Shown here piece after piece: positions 1-6,853 of a stretch of DNA of 7,923 nt. The DNA is taken from the NCBI GenBank assembly GCA_052038315.1, contig JBQGCF010000067.1:1-7923 (forward strand), given 5' to 3'. The DNA comes from Iamia sp052038315. Lineage in GTDB: Bacteria; Actinomycetota; Acidimicrobiia; Acidimicrobiales; Iamiaceae. The notes beneath the pieces are model-generated. The model was given only the letters and a program-made list of their open reading frames with translations, did not search any database and had not been told where the DNA came from. The first letter of the stretch is position 1. Each line of letters starts with the position of its first letter. The translations under genes were made by a program, and so were the position numbers.

Positions 1-630
1 GCCAACACGGCCATCGCCGGCGCCTTCGCCGCCGTGAGCACGATGTTCTATTGCATGTTCGTCCGGGGCAAGAAGCCCGATCCCGGGATGATGGCCAACG
101 GCATGCTCGCCGGCCTGGTGGCGATCACCGCCCCCTGCGCCGTCACCACGCCGGTCTGGTCGATGGTCATCGGCCTCATCGCCGGTGTGCTGGTCGTCGA
201 GGCCGTCCTCTTCATCGAGAAGAAGGGCGTCGACGACTCGGTCGGCGCCGTCGCCGTCCACGGCGTGTGCGGCTCCTTCGGCGTGCTGTGCGTCGGCATC
301 TTCTCCAACGGCAGCTACGGCGCCGGCTGGAACGGCTCCGACGTCGAGGGCGTCAAGGGCATCCTCTACGGCGACGCCGGCCAGCTCGGGGCCCAGGCCC
401 TGGCCCTGCTCGTGATCTGGACCGTGATCTTCGGGATCGCCTTCGCCTTCTTCAAGATCCAGTCGGCCCTCACCGGTGGCCTGCGGCCGCCGGCGGAGTG
501 GGAGATCGACGGCCTCGACATGCCGGAGATGGGCGCCTACGCCTACCCGGAGTTCATGGAGGTCGAGCCCCCGCTCCACGGCTCGTCGGGCGGCTCCTCG
601 ACCACCGACAAGACGGACTCCCCCGTCTGA
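1..630 (+). CDS. amt: Ammonium transporter (Amt family), C-terminal part, cut by left edge
   Basis: This is the last 209 residues of an Amt/MEP/Rh-type ammonium channel, an inner-membrane trimer that conducts ammonium into the cell. The reading frame is open from base 1 and ends in TGA at 628-630, so the start lies outside the window. Visible family features are the NGMLAGLVAITAPCA segment (residues 33-47 of the fragment), the DSVGAVAVHG segment whose His87 corresponds to the second pore histidine (His318 of E. coli AmtB), a last hydrophobic helix around residues 131-152, and a cytosolic tail with GLDMPEMGAYAYPEF (171-185). That tail is the region that couples subunits and gates transport in this family. 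About 25 Gly/Ser/Thr-rich residues follow it and look disordered. The gene converges on the mrp operon, 61 nt from the end of mrpG. It is a paralogue of the Amt at the right edge. Family assignment is firm; transport specificity is inferred. Confidence 0.93.
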   Translation, partial: ANTAIAGAFAAVSTMFYCMFVRGKKPDPGMMANGMLAGLVAITAPCAVTTPVWSMVIGLIAGVLVVEAVLFIEKKGVDDSVGAVAVHGVCGSFGVLCVGIFSNGSYGAGWNGSDVEGVKGILYGDAGQLGAQALALLVIWTVIFGIAFAFFKIQSALTGGLRPPAEWEIDGLDMPEMGAYAYPEFMEVEPPLHGSSGGSSTTDKTDSPV

Positions 631-632
631 CA

Positions 633-654
633 CCGACCTCGTCGGAACACGAGG
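633..654 (+). repeat. Small nested inverted repeats just after the amt stop codon
   Basis: Two short alternative hairpins lie between the amt stop and the main terminator stem. CCGAC (633-637) can pair with GTCGG (641-645) across CTC, and CCTCGT (637-642) can pair with ACGAGG (649-654) across six bases. They share bases, so they exclude each other, and the second also shares base 654 with the large stem downstream. They may assist termination or protect the 3' end, but they could be chance in such GC-rich DNA. Confidence 0.4.
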
Positions 655-683
655 AGGCCCCGCTCCCCCGGGAGCGGGGCCTC
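654..683. terminator. Likely bidirectional intrinsic terminator between amt and mrpG
   Basis: GAGGCCCCGCTCCC (654-667) is followed by CC and then its exact reverse complement (670-683), a perfect 14-bp stem that is almost all G-C. It lies 23 nt after the amt stop on the + strand and 8 nt after the mrpG stop on the - strand, so it sits where both convergent transcripts should end. Neither side has a clear T-run. Such stems without a T tail are often predicted as terminators in high-GC actinobacteria. The hairpin is seen directly; its termination role is inferred from position. Confidence 0.75.
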
Positions 684-691
684 TCCGCGTC

Positions 692-1030
692 CTAGAGCTC
701 GTCGACCTCGGCGAGGTCGTCGTGGACGGCGGCGTCGCTGTCCCAGTCGCCGTGGCGGTGGGCGGCCCGGCCGACGAGGTGGGCGGACACCGGCGCGGTG
801 AGGAACTGCAGGGCGATCGTCAGCAGGAGCAGGGCGTTGGCGGCCCAGCCGCTGATGCAGAACATGGCCCCGACGCAGACGAGCAGCAGGCCCAGGGTCG
901 ACGGCTTGGTGGCGACGTGCATGCGGGTGAAGAGGTCCCCGAAGCGGACCTGGCCCACGCCGGCGATGGCGGCGAAGGCGGCACCGCCGACGATCAGGAC
1001 ACCGCCGACGAGGTCGGTCACATCGGTCAT
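692..1030 (-). CDS. mrpG: Mrp Na+/H+ antiporter subunit G
   Basis: This 112-residue small membrane subunit of the Mrp (Mnh/Sha/Pha) cation/proton antiporter belongs to the PhaG/MnhG/YufB family, whose usual length is about 110-120. Three hydrophobic segments are visible (about 7-26, 45-62 and 64-84), together with the family signature RMHVATKPSTLG (residues 36-47). The tail after residue 88 is hydrophilic and ends in acidic residues. The ATG at 1030 overlaps the mrpF stop as ATGA and has a GGAGGG Shine-Dalgarno sequence about 7 nt upstream, which supports this start over longer in-frame extensions. It is the last gene of the operon, followed by the shared terminator. In studied Mrp systems all seven subunits are needed for normal activity, and MrpG forms a small peripheral part of the membrane complex. 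Confidence 0.93.
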   Translation of the reverse strand: MTDVTDLVGGVLIVGGAAFAAIAGVGQVRFGDLFTRMHVATKPSTLGLLLVCVGAMFCISGWAANALLLLTIALQFLTAPVSAHLVGRAAHRHGDWDSDAAVHDDLAEVDEL

Positions 1031-1275
1031 CGGCGACCCTCCACGAAGCGGGCGAAGGCCGAGGTGCCGAGGAACGCCACGAGGGCGACGACGACCCCGA
1101 CGGTGAGGTACGTGTCCCGGTCGGTGTAGGCCCCCCACGCCACGAAGCCGGTCACGAGGATCGTCAGCAGGCCGTCGAGGGCGACGATCCGGTCGGCCAG
1201 CGAGGGACCCCGCAGCAGCCGGGTCAGGAAGCCGGCGCCCCCGAGGGCCAGGAGGGCGATGCCGACGCCGATCAC
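1027..1275 (-). CDS. mrpF: Mrp Na+/H+ antiporter subunit F
   Basis: This 82-residue subunit of the Mrp antiporter complex has the family length and three predicted membrane helices (about 1-18, 34-50 and 55-73). The hallmark loop GPSLADRIVALD (residues 23-34) is intact. The start is GTG at 1275, which overlaps the mrpE stop as GTGA. A strong GGAGGGG Shine-Dalgarno sequence (1283-1289, read on the - strand) lies 7 nt upstream and fixes this start. The stop overlaps mrpG as ATGA. The longer open frame upstream is an alternative-frame shadow of mrpE and mrpD. MrpF is reported in some bacteria to affect bile-salt or Na+ resistance, but here its role should be read only as part of the whole complex. 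Confidence 0.92.
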   Translation of the reverse strand: MIGVGIALLALGGAGFLTRLLRGPSLADRIVALDGLLTILVTGFVAWGAYTDRDTYLTVGVVVALVAFLGTSAFARFVEGRR

Positions 1276-1807
1276 GCGGCGACCCCTCCGGCGATGCGGG
1301 CCACCTCGTCGGCGGTCCCGAAGGCGCGCACGACCCGGCGCTCGAGGTCGGCGACCTCGTCGACCACGGCGTCGACGTCGGCGAAGGAGAGGACGTGGAC
1401 GTAGAGCACGGCGGGCCGGCCCCGGGCATCGACGGTGAGGGTGCCCGGCGTCAGGGTGATCGCGTTGGCGACGATCGTGGCCAGGCGGCCGGACCGGGTG
1501 CGGAGCGGGACGGCCACGACCGCGGTGCGGATCTGCGAGCGGGACGAGGGCAGGAGGACCTCGCGGGCCACGGCCACGTTGGTGACGACCAGCGCCCACA
1601 GGAACCAGACGAGGAACGAGGCGGCCGCCACCGGGCGCACGACGATCGGGTCGTCGTTGGTGTCGGGAGGCGGGAACACGACCACGATCGCCCCGGCGAC
1701 CAGGACCCCGCCGAGCACGTTGGCCAGGTTGACCTCGCCCCACAGCAGGACCCACATCACGACCAGCCAGGTGGCGATCACGAGCCGGCCGAGGAGCGGT
1801 GTGCGCC

Positions 1808-1811
<4 letters not shown>
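1272..1811 (-). CDS. mrpE: Mrp Na+/H+ antiporter subunit E
   Basis: This 179-residue MnhE-family subunit is slightly longer than the usual 158-170 residues. Hydrophobic helices lie at about 9-24, 29-46 and 61-80, followed by a soluble domain. The most conserved family motif, ITLTPGTLTVD, is at residues 118-128, followed by a beta-rich stretch ending in LYVHVLSF (136-143) and an amphipathic, charged C-terminal helix. The ATG at 1811 overlaps the mrpD stop as ATGA. There is no strong Shine-Dalgarno sequence before it, so expression probably depends on re-initiation after mrpD. An upstream in-frame start at 1871 would add 20 Pro/Arg-rich residues inside mrpD and is not credible. Confidence 0.93.
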
Positions 1812-3297
<1,486 letters not shown>

Positions 3298-3298
<1 letters not shown>

Positions 3299-3729
3299 CA
3301 GGCGCCGCCCTCCTCGAGGTCGCCGTCGTCCCCGCCCGCCCCCAGGACCACCTGGTCGGCGACCTCCTCGTCGACGTCGCCCTGGTCCGAGGCGATGCGC
3401 CGGTCCTCGATGTCGTCCTCGACCAGGTCGTCGCCGGTCAGCTGCCAGCTGCGGTAGGCGAGGGCGAGCAGGAAGGCCGAGATGCCGAAGGCGATCACGA
3501 TGGCGGTGAGGGCGAGCGCCTGCGGCATCGGGTCGGCCACCCGCTCGCCGTCGGTGGCGCCGACGAAGGGGGCCACCCCCCGCTCGTCGCCGCTCAGCAT
3601 CAGCAGGAGGTTGGCGCCGTGGCCGATCAGGCCCAGCCCGATGATGATCCGGCTCAGCCGGCGCTGGAGCAGCAGCCACGTCCCCAGCGAGAACAGCAGC
3701 GCGGTCGCCACCGCGAGGACGAGGCTCAT
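3298..3729 (-). CDS. mrpC: Mrp Na+/H+ antiporter subunit C (NuoK-like) with acidic tail
   Basis: This 143-residue NuoK-like subunit has three helices (about 2-21, 27-45 and 71-91). The MrpC motif GLGLIGHGANLLLM (31-44), with His37 and Asn40, replaces the helix that carries glutamate in NuoK. The DPMPQALALTAIVI segment (66-79) is also typical. MrpC joins MrpA and MrpD to the complex I-like membrane arm. The usual length is about 112-115 residues. Here the last 45 or so residues (99-143) form a hydrophilic tail rich in Asp and Glu, for example DDLVEDDIEDRR, likely disordered. The ATG at 3729 overlaps the mrpB stop as ATGA, with a weak GAGG 7 nt upstream. The downstream overlap with mrpD is TGATG, so the tail is encoded right up to mrpD. 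Confidence 0.94.
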
Positions 3730-4196
3730 CCGTCGGCCTCGTCGCCGCGGAGGGCCCAGGGGGCGCCGAACAGGGGGAGGCGCTCGCCGAAGGCGACGAG
3801 GAGGAGCAGGACCATGCCCACCACCACCTGGGCCACGCCCATGTCGAAGAAGAGGGCCGTGTTGAGGTGCAGGGCGCCGAGCGGGCCGAGGTCGGCGTCG
3901 AGCTTGGCGTGCTCCATCAGCTGGCGCCCGAAGAGCAGCGGGACGAGGCACGTCGTGGTGGCGGTGGCCAGGCCGGTGCCGAGGAGGGTCCACGGGCGCA
4001 CCGGCAGGGTGGCCCGCACCTCGTCGATCCCCCCGGCCACGTAGTGGAGCGAGAGCCCGGCCCCGATCACCAGCCCGCCCACGAACCCGCCGCCGGGCCG
4101 GTTGTGCCCGGTGAAGAGGAGGAACAGCCCGAGCAGGAGCGACGAGTGGAAGACGAGCCGCACGACCACGTCGAGGATGAGCGACCGCCGCATCAT
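3726..4196 (-). CDS. mrpB: Mrp Na+/H+ antiporter subunit B
   Basis: This 156-residue MnhB-family membrane subunit has four hydrophobic segments (about 5-27, 38-54, 70-86 and 112-137). The signature GHNRPGGGFVGGLV is at residues 30-43. The family length is about 140-150, so this is a free-standing, full-length subunit rather than the MrpA-MrpB fusion common in many other bacteria. Two ATG codons are adjacent (4196 and 4193). The first overlaps the mrpA stop as ATGA; the second is better spaced from the GAGGG at about 4202-4206. The N-terminus could therefore be one residue shorter. The stop overlaps mrpC as ATGA. The subunit lies next to the C-terminal domain of MrpA in known Mrp structures. 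Confidence 0.94.
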   Translation of the reverse strand: MMRRSLILDVVVRLVFHSSLLLGLFLLFTGHNRPGGGFVGGLVIGAGLSLHYVAGGIDEVRATLPVRPWTLLGTGLATATTTCLVPLLFGRQLMEHAKLDADLGPLGALHLNTALFFDMGVAQVVVGMVLLLLVAFGERLPLFGAPWALRGDEADG

Positions 4197-6535
4197 CGGC
4201 CCTCACCCCGCTCGTCCCGGCGGAGCGGGGCGAAGGACCGCTCGGACCGGCTCTCCCGGCGCGACAGCCGGGCGAGGGCGTAGACGCCCATGGCGGCCAC
4301 GGCCAGCACGGTGATCTCGCCCATGGTGTCGAAGCCGCGGATGTCGACCAGGACGACGTTGACCACGTTGCGGCCCCCGCCCTCGTCGAGGGCCCGGTCG
4401 ACGAACTCGGTCGAGATGGTCGGGTCGACCCGGACGTCGCCGGTGATGACGATGAAGGCGAAGACGACGACGCCGACGAGGGCCGAGACGAGCAGCCGCA
4501 GCGTCCGGCCCGTCGGCGTCGGCCGCTCGGCGAACCAGCCCGGCAGGTGGCGGAGCACGAGCACGAAGACGACGGCGCCGATCGTGTCGACGCACACCTG
4601 CGTCAGGGCCAGGTCGGGGGCGCCCTGGAGGACGAACACCAGGGCCATGCCGAAGCCGACGGCCCCCAGGCACAGCACGGCGGCCATCCGGTTGCGCACG
4701 ACCACGGCCCCGATCCCGCCGGCGACGAGCAGGGCGGCGGCGATCCAGTCGCCCGGCCCGGAGACGAGCGGGGGCAGGTCGGGGGTCGGCGCCCACAGCA
4801 GCGCCCACCCGGGCACGGCCACCGCAGTGGTCAGGATCACGCCGACGTACCAGGGCAGGGAGCCCGACTGGAGCAGGCCGGTGGTGCGATCGGCGACGCG
4901 GTTGAGCCCCCGGATGGCGCCCAGGTAGGCGGCGTCGCCGTAGCCCCCGTGGGGCAGCCGGGCCTGGAGGCGGGCCACGACGGCCCCGCCGGCGGCCAGG
5001 CCGGCGCCGGCGGCGAGGGTGACGGCCGACAGGGCCAGGGCGGTGGTGAGGCCGTGCCAGAGGGAGAGGTGCTCGGGCTCCAGCCGGTGGTCGAGGGCGT
5101 GGGCCGCCTCCTCCACCAGCGTCCCGGCCAGGGCGGGCACCAGGCCGAGGGCGAGGGTGACGACGGCGAGCACGGCGGCCGGGGCCCACGCCGCCGGGGC
5201 CGGCGCGGCGGGCGGGGCCACCGCCGTCGCGGGGTCCTCGGCGGTGCCCTCGGTGACGACGCCGGGGCGGAAGGCCCCGAGCAGCAGGCGGGCGGTGTAG
5301 GCGACCGTCAGCACCGAGCCGGCGACCAGGCCGGCCAGCACCCGCCCGCTCCCGGCCAGGTCGCCGTCGGCCCAGGCGGTGTAGGCGGACTCCTTGGCCA
5401 CGAAGCCGAAGAGGAGCGGGACGCCGGCCATCGACGCCCCCGACACCACGGCCACCAGCCGCGGCCCCGTCCACCCCGGGCCGTAGCGGCCGAGCAGCCG
5501 GATGTCGCGGGTGTGGGCCTGGTGGTCGATCACCCCGACGACCAGGAAGAGGGCCGCCTTGAACAGGGCGTGGCCGAGGAGCACGGCCACCCCGGCCGCC
5601 GTCGACTCGGGGGTGCCCGCCCCGAAGAGGGTGACCATGAAGCCGAGCTGGCTGACGGTGCCGTAGGCGAGGATCCGCTTCAGGTCGTGCTGGCGCAGCG
5701 CCCGCCACCCGCCGGTGAGCATGGTGGCCAGCCCGACGGCGAGCACGAGCGGCCGCCAGATGCCGTGCTCGGCGAAGGCGGGGGCGAGCCGGGCGACCAG
5801 GTAGACGCCGGCCTTGACCATGGTGGCGGAGTGCAGGAAGGCGCTGACCGGGGTCGGCGCCACCATGGCCCCCGGCAGCCACGCCGAGAACGGCCACTGG
5901 GCCGACTTGGTGAACACCCCGAGCAGCACGAGCACCAGCCCGACGTCGACGGCGGTGCCGCTCGGCGGGTGCTCGACCAGGGCGGCCAGGTCGTAGGTGC
6001 CGGCGGCCTGCCCGATCAGCACGAAGCCGGCGAGCATGGCCAGCCCCCCGGCCCCGGTGGTGAGCATGGCCTGGAGGGCGGCGGCCCGGGCCCGGGCATC
6101 GGCGTCCTGCCACCCGATGATCAGGTACGACGAGACCGACGTCAGCTCCCAGGCCACGTAGAGCACCAGGAGGTTGGAGGCGGTGACCACGCCGAGCATG
6201 GCCGCGGTGAAGACGAGCAGCAGCCCGGCCAGCCGGTGGAGGCCCTCCTGCTCGGCACCGAAGTAGCGGGTGGCGTAGAGCTGGACGAGCACGCCGATGC
6301 CGGCGACCAGCAGCACGAACAGCAGCGAGAAGGCGTCGACGCGGAGGTCGAGCGACAGGCCCAGCTCGGGCACCCAGCCGGTGCGCTCGACGACCGCCCG
6401 GCCGTCGAGGATCCCGGCAGCGCGGGCCACCGCCCAGCCCAGGGCGCCTAGCGTGACCACGGCGGCGACGGCGAAGGCGCGACGGCCGAGGGCCCGGCCC
6501 CCGGCGAGCAGGGCCAGGCCGACGGCCAGGTGCAC
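4193..6535 (-). CDS. mrpA: Mrp Na+/H+ antiporter subunit A (NuoL-like, large subunit)
   Basis: This is the largest Mrp subunit, 780 residues from the GTG at 6535. The first 450 or so residues form a NuoL-like antiporter module with Glu130 (VAWELTS), Lys210 (FTKSAQWPF), His235 and Lys241 (FLHSATMVKAG), Lys286 (HDLKRILAY) and Lys326. An Ala/Pro-rich stretch follows (about 430-450). The C-terminal third carries the MbhD-like region with QGAPDLALTQ (637-646) and the MbhE-like region with VDIRGFDTMGEITVL (730-744), both typical of MrpA and thought to line the Na+ path. The length fits Bacillus-type MrpA with separate MrpB. The start is uncertain: GTG 6535 has no well-placed ribosome site, while GAGGAGG (6559-6565) lies 5 nt before a CTG at 6551-6553, which would add six residues and complete the first helix. 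No ATG, GTG or TTG lies further upstream in frame. Confidence 0.95.
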   Translation of the reverse strand: MHLAVGLALLAGGRALGRRAFAVAAVVTLGALGWAVARAAGILDGRAVVERTGWVPELGLSLDLRVDAFSLLFVLLVAGIGVLVQLYATRYFGAEQEGLHRLAGLLLVFTAAMLGVVTASNLLVLYVAWELTSVSSYLIIGWQDADARARAAALQAMLTTGAGGLAMLAGFVLIGQAAGTYDLAALVEHPPSGTAVDVGLVLVLLGVFTKSAQWPFSAWLPGAMVAPTPVSAFLHSATMVKAGVYLVARLAPAFAEHGIWRPLVLAVGLATMLTGGWRALRQHDLKRILAYGTVSQLGFMVTLFGAGTPESTAAGVAVLLGHALFKAALFLVVGVIDHQAHTRDIRLLGRYGPGWTGPRLVAVVSGASMAGVPLLFGFVAKESAYTAWADGDLAGSGRVLAGLVAGSVLTVAYTARLLLGAFRPGVVTEGTAEDPATAVAPPAAPAPAAWAPAAVLAVVTLALGLVPALAGTLVEEAAHALDHRLEPEHLSLWHGLTTALALSAVTLAAGAGLAAGGAVVARLQARLPHGGYGDAAYLGAIRGLNRVADRTTGLLQSGSLPWYVGVILTTAVAVPGWALLWAPTPDLPPLVSGPGDWIAAALLVAGGIGAVVVRNRMAAVLCLGAVGFGMALVFVLQGAPDLALTQVCVDTIGAVVFVLVLRHLPGWFAERPTPTGRTLRLLVSALVGVVVFAFIVITGDVRVDPTISTEFVDRALDEGGGRNVVNVVLVDIRGFDTMGEITVLAVAAMGVYALARLSRRESRSERSFAPLRRDERGEGR

Positions 6536-6558
6536 CAGCAGGACTGCGCTCAGGGGAA

Positions 6559-6565
6559 CCTCCTC
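6559..6565 (-). promoter_or_regulatory. Strong Shine-Dalgarno sequence before mrpA
   Basis: The - strand reads GAGGAGG, followed by TTCCC and then CTG (6553-6551). The next canonical start, GTG at 6535, is 23 nt downstream of this site, too far for normal initiation. The site therefore argues for a CTG start or for an unusual leader in mrpA. Confidence 0.65.
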
Positions 6566-6621
6566 GGCCCGTTCTCGGTGCCGATCTCGTCCCTCGGCGC
6601 GGCGGCGGGGGCGACCGTATG

Positions 6622-6639
6622 CACCCGATGTGACGGGTG
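6622..6639. promoter_or_regulatory. Inverted repeat CACCCG-N6-CGGGTG upstream of mrpA
   Basis: The sequence CACCCG (6622-6627), a six-base spacer ATGTGA, and CGGGTG (6634-6639) form a perfect 6-bp inverted repeat with 12-bp centre-to-centre spacing, of the size bound by a dimeric regulator. On the - strand it lies just upstream of TACGGT (6614-6619), a weak match to the TANNNT -10 pattern, about 50 nt before the mrpA ribosome site. It could be an operator on the mrp promoter or an RNA hairpin. No regulator family can be named. Confidence 0.4.
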
Positions 6640-6763
6640 TGTTTCCTCCCCGAGACCGGTCGTGATCAGCGGGGGAGCAGGCAGGAGCACAGGCGCTCTC
6701 GGGGTCGGCGAACAGGAGCCGACCAGACTTCCCGGCGCACCGGGGGACGACCGTAGCGGAACG

Positions 6764-6795
6764 CTGACGGTCAGGTTGCGGTCAGAGACCTGACC
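6764..6795. promoter_or_regulatory. Cluster of four CTGAC/GTCAG half-sites, candidate operator
   Basis: Four copies of one pentamer occur within 32 bases: CTGAC (6764-6768), GTCAG (6770-6774), GTCAG (6781-6785) and CTGAC (6790-6794). They make a perfect 11-nt palindrome CTGAC-G-GTCAG, a direct repeat CGGTCAG with an 11-bp step (about one helical turn), and an 8-bp inverted repeat GGTCAGGT/ACCTGACC (6769-6776 and 6788-6795). The cluster is 59-90 bp upstream of the amt ATG, a typical position for an activator or repressor site. The repeats are seen directly; regulator binding is inferred. The pattern does not match a nitrogen-control (GlnR or NtcA) site that I can recognise. Confidence 0.5.
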
Positions 6796-6839
6796 CGAAC
6801 GCGCCACACGAGCGGCACGAACGTGCAACACGCCGTCCG

Positions 6840-6845
6840 TACCTT
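6840..6845 (+). promoter_or_regulatory. Possible -10 element of a leaderless amt promoter
   Basis: TACCTT fits the actinobacterial TANNNT -10 pattern and ends 8 nt before the ATG at 6854, so transcription would begin at or within a base or two of the start codon. No Shine-Dalgarno sequence is visible before this ATG, which is consistent with a leaderless mRNA. The hexamer match is loose and no good -35 box lies 17 nt upstream, so this is a tentative call. Confidence 0.3.
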
Positions 6846-6853
6846 GCCGCCCC

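Larger units (their letters stand above)
6536..6853. other. Divergent intergenic region between mrpA and amt
   Basis: These 318 bases separate the divergent mrp operon and second amt gene, and they must hold both promoters. No credible protein gene is seen; the open frames crossing it are Arg/Pro-rich with no family resemblance. It contains the mrpA ribosome site, a CACCCG inverted repeat (6622-6639), an 8-bp palindrome GACCGGTC (6654-6661), a small CCCGG-CGCA-CCGGG hairpin (6731-6744), a cluster of CTGAC/GTCAG pentamers (6764-6795) and a possible leaderless amt promoter at 6840-6845. It looks slightly less GC-rich than the genes, as expected for regulatory DNA. A convincing -35 box was not found for either gene. 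Confidence 0.7.

Noticed and set aside
4547..6451. Long + strand open frame opposite mrpA (634 codons)
   Set aside because: It is a low-complexity antisense shadow of mrpA, with no recognisable motif and no ribosome site of note.
4193..6535. Operon as a membrane-bound hydrogenase or complex I module rather than Mrp
   Set aside because: MrpA and MrpD are related to these, but no hydrogenase, NADH or quinone-binding peripheral subunit is present, and the MrpB, MrpE, MrpF and MrpG signatures are all found in Mrp order.
6614..6642. Sigma-70 type promoter for mrpA with TACGGT as -10
   Set aside because: The hexamer fits only the loose TANNNT pattern and the bases 17 nt upstream (ACACAC) do not resemble a -35 box, so it is mentioned as context but not listed as a promoter.
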